Below, one piece after another: positions 31,350 through 43,449 of a DNA stretch of 64,000 nucleotides (position 1 is its first letter; the number at the start of each line of letters is the position of its first letter). This stretch comes from Anolis sagrei. Taxonomy: Eukaryota; Chordata; Lepidosauria; Squamata; Anolidae. The translations under genes were made by a program, and so were the position numbers. The DNA is taken from the NCBI RefSeq assembly GCF_037176765.1, contig NC_090025.1:173026040-173090039 (forward strand), in the 5' to 3' direction. Below the pieces are notes generated by a model. That model was not told the DNA's origin. It saw nothing but the letters and a program-made list of their open reading frames with translations, and did not search any database.

Positions 31350-32404
31350 TTGATCATCCATGTTATCCTTGGCAATTGGGTTTTGTAGCAAGACTGAGAG
31401 CCTCCCACATGCCATTCAGACCTTATTCATTTGGATGTCAATCATTGCTATCTGATAACTGCAAATGTAGTAACAGAAGAAAATGATGAAGAAAATGTTG
31501 ATATGACCTGGGGCCACAAATGGATTTCAACATGAAGCCATGGCTCTAGCCACACAAAACTACATTACAACAATTTGGTTACTATTCAATATGCTAAGGA
31601 AGTCTTTCTCTGAGTTTCTTTTAATTTACATGATATCTAAATTGCTGTCTTAAGGCGAGTCTAACCTGGTGGCTGGATCCGAAGTCAGTCCAGAGCATCG
31701 GACTAAATCCCACTGTCAATACTTTCCAAAGCCACAGGATACCCCGGAGTATAGCCTACAGTGAGGGGAAATCTGTAGAACCTTAAAAAAACACAACTAC
31801 AATAACTGGAAACCAGCAAATGTCTGGAGACAACCAGTAGCAGATTTGGGATGAGTTCAGATTTTCTTGCCCATGTTGACTCTCCCCTAGTCCTTTCTGC
31901 CTTACAAAAGAAATCTTACACTGTTCATTTTCCAAAACCTTCCCCTAAATCTCCCAGGATTTCCATGACCAACTACTTGTTTCAATCCTTGCCAACTGTG
32001 GCAGCAGCCTGTAAACATGAGAAAAGACTTACCCCAAAGTTAAAGATGTCCAAAGAAACTAGTTGATAAAGTATTACTGATTCCAAAAGAAAGATATCAT
32101 CTTCTTCTTCTTAGAGCAATGTGTGTTGGTGGAAATAGCCACAATATTGAAGTTCAGTCCATTCTTCTTCAGACTTTGTGAGGAGGAAAACCTGAACTTT
32201 CCTAGAAAAACAAGCAGAGAAGGAATGCAGCAGCTTTGAGCACTAGAAATAAGAAGGATCAGGGAGCTATTGAAAAATAAGAGGGTAAATTAGCAGCTAA
32301 CTTTACACATTTCTGTAAGTAACCTAAATGGTTTTTTGTCTAAGTCACTATGACCCTAAGATTTTCTCAGAAGTGAATCAATGGTTAATCATTTAAGAAG
32401 ACTT
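31350..32404. other. Unassigned intergenic stretch
   Basis: No classified repeat or coding region. A short CTT run lies at 32100-32112. Confidence 0.45.
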
Positions 32405-32965
32405 GGGTCACATCTACACTGACCGTTTAATGCAGTTTCAAACTGGTATTGAAGAGAATAGTTTTGCTGTGCAGATTTATTTATTTATTTATTTATTTAT
32501 GTATTTATGTATTTATTTACTTCATTTATATACCACTTTTCTCAGCCCTCAGGTGACTCAAAGCGGTTAACAACAGCAAAATTCAATGCAAAAACATCAC
32601 AAAACTAATATGGGACAGTTAAAAACAGTAGCATCATCAATGGTTAAACATCAATATAACAATCATTAGCGTCTCATCAGTAAAATCAGAATCCAATCTC
32701 ATCATCCATTATTCCGTATTCCTATATTCAATTACACAGCTTAATCGAATGCTTGTTCGAACAGCCAGGTCTTCACTTTCCTCCGAAACGCCAACTATGA
32801 TTACATAGAACCAGCTTGAGATCCAGATGGTGATTATACAAACCACAAAGCACTGATATGTAGTAACTGCTTTCTTTCACACATTTTTGTGGGAGTTTGT
32901 TGTTTGGCAGATGCAGTTTGATGCTAGTTTTGAACTGCATTAAACAGTCAGTGTAAATGGATTCT
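32405..32965. mobile_element. MITE (GGTGCATCTACACTG family) split by an L2 fragment
   Basis: Left end tcacatctacactgaccgtt, right end cattaaacagtcagtgtaaa. The middle is a minus-strand L2 3' end at about 32470-32800 with an (ATTT)n tail and a KTWLFEQAF-type coding remnant. Confidence 0.6.
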
Positions 32966-33659
32966 ATGAATTTCTTTATAGAGGATAGTCCTCAAGGTGA
33001 AGGACATCCCTTACTAAAAAGAGCCCAGGTTTGTTTTTAAAAGAAATAAAAGAAAGGAGGTCCAGAAAGCTTGAAATGTCCACCAACATTTAGCTAATAC
33101 CAACAGTGCTACGGATTATGAAAAGGTGTGAATAGAGGAATGTGCCAAGAGGAACGTGCCAAGAGGAACGTGTTAGTATCACCTTCCATCTGGAACTGCA
33201 TCTCCTTTCAGAACATGTTCTGGAAATTCTATAAGAGAGTATGACACTGAGAGTTGACAGTAGTAACTTTCTATCTCCATTTCCATTGTACAGTCAGTGT
33301 ACCATATTCATAACAAGTAACATTGTCCTTGGTAACATTCCATGGAAATCACTATCCATGATCTACCCTTCACCAATGGAATCTTGGGCAACCATCTAAG
33401 TAAGGTTCATAATATTTCTGCAGAATAGGTAAAGTGACACTATTTCCATACTAAAGCTAATACTCTCAGCTAACTGGTGAAAAGAAAAAAATACACACCT
33501 AAAGTTTCATAATGTTGCTGTTGTTGTGGCTTGAACACTGGACTTATGAGGCTGGAGACAGGAGTTTGCTCAGCCATGGAAACCCAATGACTGAGCTTGG
33601 ACAAGTCACATAATCTTGACTCCCGAAAATGATGTTAGAGTCACAATAAGTTGAAACTT

Positions 33660-33800
33660 ACTTAGATCATAGTGTTGTAAGAGACCACAAGAGCTATTTA
33701 GTCCAACTCCTGCCATGCAGGAAAACATAATTAAAGCATCCCAGATAGATAGATGGTCATCTAGCCTCTGCTTGAAGGAACTCAATAACAACAAATTCCA
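33660..33800 (-). mobile_element. CR1-like LINE 3' end
   Basis: Decayed reversed CR1 tail: agatcatagtgttgtaagag, ccaactcctgccatgcagga, and tggtcatctagcctctgctt. Confidence 0.6.
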
Positions 33801-33989
33801 ACTTTCTCCCAAAAATGGAACTCAAGGCAGCTAATAATACTAATAATTGGACTCAAGGCAGCTAATAACACTAATAATAAAACAATACAGATTAAAACTA
33901 CACAAAATTTGGATTAACGTATGAGCATAAAAGCTGTTTTAGAAGCAATTAAGCTATTTATAATGATAGTACAGCACATCATTAAAAGT

Positions 33990-34260
33990 CTATCCCATTC
34001 ATTTCCTAAAAACCTGGTGGCACAAATATACTTTCAATTGCTGATGGATGGAGAGCAAGATCTGAGCTCAGAAGGGTTTCAAAGACTGGATGCAGCCACC
34101 AAGAGCTATCCTCTCCCTTGTTTCCTCCAAACAAGCTTGAGAAGGTGACGGGACAGAGAGGGGCCTCTACAGACAATCTTAGATCTCTAGAAAATCTTAT
34201 GAAAATACAGACCTTCAAAAGCCTGGATCCAAGACACACAGGGCTTTATAGGTCATCAAC
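33990..34260. mobile_element. LINE-like fragment, CR1/L2 type, uncertain
   Basis: Contains cagggctttataggtcatca and related blocks seen in sauropsid LINE 3' regions. No frame is preserved. Confidence 0.35.
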
Positions 34261-34329
34261 AGCACTGTGCCCAGAAATAGACTGGCACATAGTGTAGCTA
34301 TGGCAACAAGGGAGTTGCATGCTTCCTGT

Positions 34330-35105
34330 AGCCAATCCTAGTTTATTTATTTCCAGCATTTGTACCCCGTCCTTCTCAACCCCAAAGGGGGACTCGGGGT
34401 GGCTTTCATCAGCAACAATTCGATGCCACCACATACAGAATACTTACACAAAATATTACAACATTATACATTAAATAAAACAATTACGTTAAAATCCATT
34501 TAAAAACATTATTAACAACCATCGAGCCAAATCGAATCCAATTCAGCATCCCAAGACTTTGTCAGAGCCTGTCCATTGGCTGTTCCCATAAACATCGCAA
34601 TTGCTATCAAGCCTGCTCCCCAAACGCCTGGCCCCAGAACCATGATTTAAGCTTCTTCCTGAAGGATAGAACGGATGGAGCTGACCTAAGTTCACTGGAG
34701 AGGATGTTCTAAAGGCAGGAGGGCATCACCGAAAAAGACCTGTCTCTCGTCCCCGCCAAACACGTTTGTGAAGAAGGCGAGATCAAGAGCAGGGCCTCCC
34801 CAGACGATCTTAAAGTCTGAGGCGGGACGTAGAGGGAGATACGTTTAGACAAGTAAGCTGGGCCAGAACCATATAGGGCTTTATAGTTAGCAATCAGGCT
34901 CCAACCCTCTGAACCCAGTTGGGGTTTCTGAGTGCATTACAGTAATCCAAATAAGATGTGCCCAAGACTTGCGTTACTGAAGCCATATCTGACTTCTCCA
35001 GGAATGGACACATTTGGTGCACTAGCTTTAACTGTTTCAATGCACTCCGGGTCCCAACAAAAATTAGACCTAGTATTGCCATTCCTCTCCCAAACAAAGA
35101 TCTGT
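34330..35105 (-). mobile_element. L2-like LINE, RT C-terminus to 3' end
   Basis: On the minus strand the frame reads ALKQLKLVHQMCPFLEKSDM then TSYLDYCNALRN, the L2/CR1 end of the RT domain. A decayed AYLS.. region, a GTRDR-type block and a 3' UTR ending at 34330 follow. Frames are broken. Confidence 0.7.
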
Positions 35106-35113
35106 CTTCAACA

Positions 35114-35391
35114 CAGGCATGTAGCCGGGGGGGGGGGGGGGGGGGGGCTTGAGGGGCTTCACCCCCCCCCCCCCGAAATTCTCATGGTGGTCCGCGAGAA
35201 GGCCCTACTGGTACATTATTTTAACTGTTATGTTTATTCATATCATGATCTGATCACCATGCTCAATATATCCCATATGCATGGGGGTATTGGGGAAACA
35301 ATACAAAAGGTTTGCTAGGGTAGACCTTCTTTCACTCAGACTCAGCCCCCCTCCCACCCACCCCTGAATCAAAATCCTGGCTACGGGCCTG
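35114..35391. mobile_element. MITE with poly-G/poly-C hairpin
   Basis: caggcatgtagccgg at the left and ctacgggcctg at the right are inverted. A 22-base G run (35127-35148) and a 13-base C run (35162-35174) face each other across cttgaggggcttca. A sister copy is at 40654-40926. Confidence 0.7.
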
Positions 35392-36490
35392 CTCAACATA
35401 AATCTTTTCTTGCCCGAAGTTCCATGAGATGAGAGCAAAAGGAGCACGCAGAAATATAATGAAAATATCTCATCCAAATCACATTCGCTCTAAAGAGTTT
35501 CCACTGGTACTGGTGAGCTGGGCAATTGTGGGTTTAAGAGATGGGTGGACAACGTGCAGACCTGGAGCTGTTGCTGAATGGCTTAGCTGGCATTCCAGTG
35601 GTGAGAGATAATGGGATTTGTAGTTCAGCAACTTCTGGAACTATGCCAACTCCTTGCTACAACTTCCATCTGACCCATATCTAGTGGTGAATGATGATTC
35701 AAGAAACTCTGGGACCTAAAAGTCTGCTGTTTCAATCTCCATTTTCTATCCCCATATGCCAGAGATGTTAGTCAAAATTAAGCATCCTTTTGGCTTGGTG
35801 CAGGTAACTTCACAATGAGGGAATCAATATTTCTGGTGCTCTCAAACTGATGTTCCCAGACATAGAACGTTCTTTTCTATTCCGGAAACAAGGATGGAGA
35901 CCAAATGAGAAACTTTGACTCTCTCATCCTGCAACTGTTTTTTTAGCTGTGTCGAAGAAAACAAAAATAAAGCTTAGCAACCCCTGCAGAGTTACAATAT
36001 TTTAACAAACAACAGATTCCTCTAAGATTCTTGTGCCTTTAACTGCTTCAACCCCAATGATCAACACTTTTTATTCTATAAGGCGTGAAATGTCATAGCC
36101 TCTCTGAAGTAATTTGTTTGTATTCCCCATTGTGAATGATATACTGGATTTAGGTTTTAAAAAAACTCAAGAAATTCCATTGGTTGGTCATACATGGTTG
36201 TTAAAGGGTACGGTTAGAAAATATCTATGGAAGGCGAATGGGGATTATACATTCTCCAACTGCTTTGAACTACAGTTCTCATAAACTTCAGTCAGTAGTG
36301 CAGAATGATGGGTCAAACATGACTAGAAGGATTCTGGTTACTTATTACATATAATATCACATCTGGTTTGGTCCTTAGACCAGGAGGAGGATGTAATGCT
36401 GTCAAAACACGTCAGGACATGAATTGTTGTGTTGCGTTGTTATCTAAGTATCCCATGGCATCCCATTATGGCACACATACTATCTAAAAC
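35392..36490. other. Unassigned intergenic stretch
   Basis: No repeat or gene recognised apart from short A/T runs. Confidence 0.45.
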
Positions 36491-36494
36491 AATC

Positions 36495-36695
36495 TTCTCT
36501 CTTCTTAGGTGATCCCTCGTTGGACGAGTAAGATGGTCTTCCTTGATGACTATTTTTGTGGGTTTGTAGGTGGCTGTGGAGCCCTATTCTTGACCCGCAA
36601 CTTCTCCCACAGTGAAGGCATTGGTTTCCAGGTGGAAGGCGGTCCGGGTCGGGGTTGGCTTGATGCGCCTTCCTCCTGGCACGTTTCTCTCTAAA
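36495..36695 (-). mobile_element. RTE-like LINE C2H2-tail fragment
   Basis: Minus-strand RARRKAHQANPDPDRLPPGN then CLHCGRSCGSRIGLHSHLQT. Same family as 660-1440. Confidence 0.7.
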
Positions 36696-36734
36696 ACAAT
36701 AAGGCAATGTGTCTATGTCTATCTCACAGCAGCC

Positions 36735-36810
36735 ATGATGACATTGAATAGCCTTGCAGCTTCAAGGCTTTGGCTGCTTCCTGCCTAGGGGAATCCTTTG
36801 TTGAATTCCT
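36735..36810. repeat. Fragment of the inverted-repeat family interior
   Basis: attgaatagccttgcagctt and gggaatcctttgttg match the interior of 4598-5410. Confidence 0.5.
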
Positions 36811-37284
36811 TTCAAAATTGGGTCCTTCTGTTAAATACAGACAAGAGAAGTAGCTAATTTGGGTGCTTCATAGTGAGCTAAAGTGGCTACTGATGCCCAT
36901 GAGGATTAGTAGGGTAAGTTGGCCAATGGAAGGGAAGCCAAAGTCAACTACTTAATTCTGGTTCTGGCTTCTTTCTTTCCCCAGTCAGTGATACTGCAGT
37001 TCAACTCCATAGCATCTAACAGAACAGAAGAATTGGAGCATTTGTTTGGTAAGTGCCTTGTATAGGGATGATGGTAAAACCCATGCTAAATAATATTTTT
37101 CGTTACAAATCTGAAAAAAGTATCTCACTATCCCCAAAGCCAAGCTTATCTAAATATTTTCAAATAATACAGGTCCTGAAATTATTTCATTCCTTCTGCT
37201 AGAGCAGCAACATTTCACTAACTGTCACACTTCTGTTATCATATATTTTAAAATTGTATGCTAATGCTTTTATATCAAGCCACC

Positions 37285-37552
37285 CTCCTCAAATCTGGGG
37301 AGAAGGGTGAGGTCCCGCTGTTAACCCCAGCTTCTGCCAACCTAGCAGTTCAAAAACATGCAAATGTGAGTAGAGCAATAGGTACTGCTCCGGTGGGGAG
37401 GTAACGGTGCTCCATGCAGTCATGCCAGCCACATGGCCTTGGAGGTGTGTAAAGCCAATGCCAGCTCTTCAGCTTAGAAATGGAGATGAGCACCAACCCC
37501 CAGAGTCAGACATGACTGGACTTAATGTCAGGGTTTACCGTTACCTTTACCT
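37285..37552 (+). mobile_element. Sauria-SINE-like element, 5'-truncated
   Basis: Lacks the tRNA head. It keeps ccaacctagcagttcaaaaa, the AGTCAGACATGACTGG region and gttacctttacct. Confidence 0.75.
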
Positions 37553-37621
37553 AGTAGTATACCAAACTCTTCTAAGAAAGTGGCGAATCACCATTAAATG
37601 AACTTGACACATTCTTTCTTG

Positions 37622-38215
37622 ATGGTATCACTCTTTTGGTGGTGGCTTTAGCCTATAAAGCCCTAAACGGTTCTGGCCCTGCTTACCTCTCCGAATGCAT
37701 CTCCACCTATGAACCGACCAGAACATTAAGATCGTCTGGGGAGGCCCTGCTCTCGATCCCGCCTGCGTCACAGGTGCGCTTGGCGGGGACGAGAGACAGG
37801 GCCTTCTCAGTGGTGGCCCCTCGGCTATGGAATGCCCTACCGGCAGACATCAGACAGGCACCTTCGCTGCTGACGTTTCGGAGAATGGTTAAGACCTGGC
37901 TTTATGAACAAGCGTTTGGTTAAGCAGTGCAACCAATCATAGGAAGACGGTAAATGGAACATAGGAATGGCACAAGGATTATGAGAACGGATCTGATTTC
38001 AACTGAGGCGTTATGTTATGTCTGTTTTGTTGATCTGTCTTGTTGATTGTTAACTGTTGTGGATTGATGCTGTTGATCCTGTTTGTTGCATTGTTATGTT
38101 TTAATTGCACTGACACTGTTTGATAATTGTACCATGTAAACCGCATTGAGTCGCCTGTCAAGGGCTGAAAAATGCGGTATAGAAATAAAGCAAATAAAAT
38201 AAATAATAATAATAA
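37622..38215 (+). mobile_element. L2-like LINE 3' end with a 95-codon open frame
   Basis: [20 protein letters not shown] ... GTRDRAFSVVAPRLWNALPA ... KTWLYEQAFG then stop. This is the classic end of L2 ORF2. The 3' UTR ends cgcattgagtcgcctgtcaa and an AAATAAATAAT tail. Confidence 0.82.
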
Positions 38216-38285
38216 ATTTTGTCACTTGCATTGGGATGTTCTGCATTATTTTTCCTTTTTTGTACAACTTCATAAATGCCACTTA

Positions 38286-38716
38286 GGGTGCATCTACATT
38301 GTAGAATAAATGCAGCTTAACACCACTTTAACTGCCGTGACTTGGTGCTATGGAATACTGGAATATGTAGTTTGGTAAGGCACCAAATCTCTTTTATTGT
38401 CGAAGGCTTTAATGGCCGGAATCAATGGGTAGTTGTAGATTTTTTGGGGCTATATGGCCATGGTCTAGAGGCATTCTCTCTGACGTTTCACCTGCATCTA
38501 TGGCAAGCAGCCTCAGAGAATGCTTGCCATAGATGCAGGCGAAATGTCAGGAGAGAATGCCTCTAGACCATGGCCATATAGCTCGAAAAAAACCTACAAC
38601 AACCCAACTCTCTTTTGCTAAATACCTTGTAAAATTACACTTCCCATGATTCCCCAGGGCATTGAACCATTGCAGTTAAATTCTGGCCAAATTATATTAA
38701 TTCTAAAGTGCAGATG
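38286..38716. mobile_element. MITE (GGTGCATCTACATTG family) carrying a foldback
   Basis: Left ggtgcatctacattgtagaa, right ttctaaagtgcagatgcatt. The foldback at 38395-38610 (ccatggtctagaggcattct and its inverse) is inserted between the arms. Confidence 0.72.
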
Positions 38717-38996
38717 CATTCTTAATAGTCATTCATATTTCTCAGAGTTATGAAGCAAATCTTCAAAAAAGAATACATTGACTAAAGCAAAGACTTAAAT
38801 TCAAAACAGGGTTTTCTTCAACTTCTTATACTAAACAATCAATAGTTGAACACCATGTTTTGAAGTAGAGAGCACCAGTACATGCTGATCTCATGGATGT
38901 TTATTCAAAAGTAAATACCACTGAGCTGAGAGAAGTTCATGGTCCAAATGTGGGATGGCTCACTCTGTCAATTGTTGAATGAAGCCCCTCCTTTGC

Positions 38997-39152
38997 TCAG
39001 GGCCCTTCCAGACAGCCCTATATCCCAGAATATCAAGGCAGAAAATTCCACATTATTTGAGGGTGGACTCAGATAGCCCAGTTCAAAGCAGATATTGTGG
39101 GATTTTCTGCCTTGATGTTCTGGGACTCAGGGCTGTGTGGAAGGACCCTCAG
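38997..39152. mobile_element. MITE (AGGGCCCTTCCAGACAG family)
   Basis: cagggcccttccagacagcc pairs with agggctgtgtggaaggaccc. The inner arms tcaaggcagaaaattccaca and tgggattttctgccttga also pair. A sister copy is at 53833-53992. Confidence 0.72.
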
Positions 39153-39344
39153 ATCATGGCTTGCCCCAACCCTAAATAACTGGGCACAACAGTGCAGTTT
39201 TAACATCACTCATGAAAATGCCATTTTAGGATGAGTTCCCTTTGCTTTATGGATTACTCGAGCCCTAAATAACTGTACATAGCATTGAACTTTAACCTCA
39301 CTCATAAAAATGGACTATGACAAACTACCATTTAGCTGGGATTA

Positions 39345-39690
39345 CCTTACTTGCTTACTTAGGCGATCCCTCATTGTCCGAGTAGGATTGTCTTCCAAGA
39401 TCGGTGTACTGGCGGTGGGTACGTAGGTGGCTGTGGAGCCCTATTCTTGATCTGCATCTTCTCCCACAGTGAGGACATTGGTTTCCAGGTAGAAAGCGGT
39501 CCCAGTTGGGGTTGGCTTGATGCGCCTTCCTCTTGGCACGTTTCTCTCTTTCGCCCTCCATTTGTGCCTCTTCAAATTCTACAGCACTTCTGGTCCCAGC
39601 TGACCTCCAGCTGGAGCACTCAAGGGCCAGGGCTTCCCAGTTCTCAGGATTGCCAACCAACCAGGAATAGCAATGCCATTCTACGCCCTT
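39345..39690 (-). mobile_element. RTE-like LINE 3' end with C2H2 tail
   Basis: NPENWEALALECSSWRSAGT ... ERAKRKAHQ-like ... CPHCGRRCRSRIGLHSHLRT, with an (AAGT)n-type end at 39345. It is a better-kept copy than 660-1440 but short. Confidence 0.75.
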
Positions 39691-39765
39691 AACAACAACA
39701 TTAACTACTACATGAACATAAGCATAATCAAATTGCAATTTAAAAAGTAGGATCAGAAGCTGGCA

Positions 39766-39826
39766 GGGAAGGAAGGAAGGAAGGAAGGAAGGAAGGAAGG
39801 AAGGAAGGAAGGAAGGAAGGAAGGAA
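39766..39826. repeat. (GGAA)n microsatellite
   Basis: About 15 uninterrupted GGAA units adjoining the duplicated segment at 39827. Confidence 0.95.
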
Positions 39827-40037
39827 AGTCTGCCTTGTTTATATTGAGCAATCTGTCAAATGTAACTTGGTAACAAATGTTATGTACATTCAGGGAGTTT
39901 CTTCAGGAATTCTTCAAGATTTTCAAAACCACTCACCTTCCGTTGCAGAGATCCCGTGTACAAGGAGTCACTCACTTGGCACAATATCTTAATTCTCCTT
40001 CGAATCAAGCCTCCTCCTCTGAATGGATTCTCTACTG
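39827..40037 (-). repeat. Exon-like duplicated segment, copy A
   Basis: About 210 bp, roughly 95% identical by eye to 49517-49737. On the minus strand both share an open frame with RGGGLIRRRIKILCQVSDSL and SGFENLEEF. Consensus-like donor strings (AAG|GTGAGT, CAA|GTGAGT) occur within it. Function is unknown; it may be a repeat of unlisted type or a captured exon. Confidence 0.6.
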
Positions 40038-40332
40038 GGTGCCTCTCTACAGCTGGTCTCTTAGCACAGCTGTTGTCCATTTATTTTCCAAAAAAAATTA
40101 ACCTAAAAGCATAAGTTGTAGCTAAGAGAACATACTTTATTTTTTAACCCCATGCAGCTTTATGATCCTTATTTTCTGCTTCCCAAGTTATTATTTTTAG
40201 GTTGAGCTACACACAACATGCTGTTTTTCCTCCAAACAGGAAAACAATGTAGAAATAACAAAATAACTGGACAGAAATAGTTTTGAAGTGTTTATTATAA
40301 GAAACTTGATATTACATTACACAAACTTAACC

Positions 40333-41222
40333 AAGAGTTTTCCAGGCTGTGTGGCCATGTTCCAGAAGCATTCTCTCCCGAGTTTCACCTGCATCTGTGG
40401 CAGGCATCGTCAGAGGTTGTGAGGCTTGTTAGTAACTAGGAAAATGGGGTTTATGTATCTGTGAAATGTCCAAAGTGGGAGAAAGAACAAAATTTGGCTA
40501 CCAGTATTAAAATGAACACAATCTGGCTGTCAGTATTTTAAAAATTATAAAATCATAGCAGTAAATAAAGAACAACACTCAAAAATAGGGGAATTCTAGA
40601 CAAGAACCAATCAGGGCCAGCTAATTACCTCCCAACAAAGGATTCCCCCAGGTCAGGCATGTAACCGAGGGGGGGGCTTAAGGGGCTTCAGCCCCCCCCC
40701 CCCCCGAAATTTTCATGGTGGCCCATGAGAAGGCTGTTATGTTTATTCATATCATGATCCGATCGCCATGCTCAATAACCCTCAATATATCCCATATGCA
40801 TGGGGGTATTGGGGTAATGATACAAAAGGTTTGCTAGGGTAGACCCTCTTTCACTCAGACTCAGCCCCCCCCCCCCCCCAAATCAAACTCAGCTCCCCCT
40901 GAATCAAAATCCTGGCTAAGGGCCTGTCTCAGGTAGTAAGAAGCCACACCTTGAAAACTGCAAGGCCATTAAATGCTAATCAAGGTGGCCGATTGAAACA
41001 TCCGCACCTACCTCCGACAGACAAGAGTTCTTTCTCCCAGCCTGGACATTCCACAGATATATAAACTCCATTTTCCTAGTTCCTAACAGACCTCACAACC
41101 TCTGAGGATGCCTGCTATAGATGTAGGTGAAACATCAGGAGAGAATGCTTCTGGAACATGGCCATACAGCCCGGAAAACTCACAACAACCCAGTGATTCC
41201 AGCCATGAAAGCCTTTGACAAT
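40333..41222. mobile_element. Inverted-repeat element, long copy, carrying a MITE
   Basis: Left gccatgttccagaagcattc, right gagaatgcttctggaacatg with ccagtgattccagccatgaa. The interior matches 4598-5410 in part. It is interrupted at 40654-40926. Confidence 0.72.
40654..40926. mobile_element. MITE with G/C-run arms, nested; 8-bp target
   Basis: Sister of 35114-35391. Its flanks ccccaggt and tctcaggt align with a single copy in the uninterrupted element at 4845, so the target duplication can be checked against an empty site. Confidence 0.75.
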
Positions 41223-41229
41223 ACTTAAC

Positions 41230-42143
41230 CAAGAGTTTTTCTGACTGAACCCAGTCAAGGTTATTTACAATAAAATATCTATCGGATGAGGGGTAGTTTA
41301 CAGCCTTCTATCATATTCTCTCCAAATGCATAATACACCTCACATAAGAAAAGAAAACACTAATTCAAGAGTGCAAGTTTTGTTATAGAATTAGAATTAG
41401 AGGCAGAAGATATGCCTCTAATGGTTAAATTGAGTTTTTTAAAAGTAGACTTTGGACTTTATTTCAGGAGGCAGGCAAACCAGTCACAGCCCTTTCCCAT
41501 TCATAAAAAAAACACTTACTTTTTGTGTCTACCATTTGCTTCCGATGTAGAATTGTGGTGTAGAGAAAGTTCTACTCTTTGCAGCATTCTAGGAACATTA
41601 ACGAGTAAAGCTGTCTGAAAGGATAGATAAATACAGATTTCTTGTTTGATTGATAGATGATGAAATTGAAGTAAAGCACCATGAAATTGCTCAGCAAAAT
41701 GCAACAGGGTGTACTGAAAAGTGCCAAGGACGTTGGCTCCGGAATGCTTACTTGTTAATCCCTTATTCTATTTTTGCCAATACGCTGTTGGATCAGATTG
41801 CTACAACATCAGGATCCCCCCTTCTTTTCCTCAGTTTAGATCTATAATTTTCTAGAGAAATTATCTAGACAGATCAGAGGTAATATTCAAGTTGACTAAT
41901 TATTGATCATCAGGCTGAAAAGAAAAATAGCCCTTGTTCAATCCCTTGCTGGGGAATTCGTTGAAATCTTTTAAATCTATCCAGTTCTGATTCGTACTTT
42001 CCAGCACACATGTTTACGTCCCACCTTTCTTCCAATGGGCTAAAGGTGATGTGTATGGATCAAAGCAGTGTACCTGTTTTCATTCCTCCATGCTTTATCT
42101 TCACAACAACACTGTAAAGTAGGCTAGACATGTGTATCTACAG
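41230..42143. other. Mostly unassigned; possible ancient SINE/LINE piece near 42000-42125
   Basis: No gene is supported. The 42000-42125 part (ttatcttcacaacaacactg, taaagtaggct) resembles old MIR/CR1-type 3' sequence, weakly. Confidence 0.35.
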
Positions 42144-42802
42144 CACTGGTTCTCAACCTTCCTAATGCTGTGACCCCTAATGCCAGTGACCCCCAACCAT
42201 AAAATTAGTTTTGTTGCTACTTCACAACTGTAATTTTGCTACTGTTATGAATTGTAATGTAAATATCTGATATGCTTGATTTATTTTTAATCACTGGACA
42301 AAATTTGGCACAAATACCCGATACGTCCAAATTTCAATACTGGTGGGGAGATTGATTTTGTCATTAGTTGCTGGGATTTATAGTTCACCTACAATCAAAG
42401 AGCACTCTAAATTCCACTAATAACTGAAGTGAAACAAACTTGACACACAGAACTCCCATGACCAACAGAAAATACTGGAAGGGTTTGGTGGGCATTGAGT
42501 TTTGGAGTTGTAGTTCACCTAAGTTCAGAGAGCACTGTGGACTCAAACAATGGTGGATCTGGACCAAGCTTGGCATGAATACACAATATTCCAAAATGTG
42601 AATACTGGTGGAGTTTGGGGAAAATATACCTTGATATTTGGAAGTTGTAGTTGTTGGAATGTATAGAATTGGACAAAACTTCTCACACTAAACCCCCATG
42701 ACCAACAGAAAATACTGTGTTTTCTGATGGTCTTTGGCAACCCCTCTGATACCTCCCTCACAACCTCTCCATGATTCCCAACTTCCAGGTTGGGAAACAC
42801 TG
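42144..42802 (-). mobile_element. hAT-like non-autonomous element
   Basis: Family of 6366-7115, reversed. Flanks atctacag and atctacac (7 of 8). Confidence 0.8.
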
Positions 42803-42811
42803 ATCTACACT

Positions 42812-42958
42812 GTAGAATTAATACAGTTTGATATCACTTTAAGTACAGTGGTTCACTGCTTGGTATTCGTGGCTTGGCAGAGAAGGGATTCCAGAGCATT
42901 GATCTAGGGCAATTAAAGTGGTGCCAAACTGCATTAATTCTACAGTGTAGATGGACCC
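42812..42958. mobile_element. MITE (CTACACTGTAGAATTAAT family), compact
   Basis: ctacactgtagaattaatac at the left and attctacagtgtagatg at the right. It abuts the hAT-like element. Confidence 0.75.
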
Positions 42959-43449
42959 ACAAAGCGAGTAACTGGCCCAAGACTATATACTGAGTTTCAT
43001 TGGAGACTTGAGCCTAGATCTCCTGCGTCTCTAACTGCATCACAATATGGGCTCTCACTGGCTCCTGAAGGCACCACAGCATTGTCAGATCATTTGCCAA
43101 TGAACTAAATTAAGACATAAAAAACCATATAATTACAGCTCAGAGTAAGCAAACCTTTCTTTTAGGACACTTACATAGGAAGTCAGCCAGCTCCCATAGG
43201 TGAATGCCCAGTATGCCAGCCAAGTTTGTAACAAGGAAAAAAGAAAAGGAATGTTTGACCTATGGGAAAGAGTTGTTGTTTTAGCATGGCCAATAGTAGG
43301 TCAGAGTTGACTGTATCCTCATGCATGTTAGAGGGCAAATTCAGCACTCCCCGAGCACGAGGAGCTAAAAAAAAAACACAAACCAAGAGCTCCTTTGAAG
43401 TCCAGTTCCTTTGGTGGAGGCACCTGGTTAAAAGGAGGGGGCTACAGGA

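Noticed and set aside
34932-35318. 128-codon plus-strand open frame with a poly-Gly stretch
   Set aside because: It is antisense to an L2 relic and runs through the G-run of a MITE.
37636-37923. 95-codon plus-strand frame as a small host gene
   Set aside because: It is the C-terminal part of L2 ORF2 and is followed by an L2 3' end.
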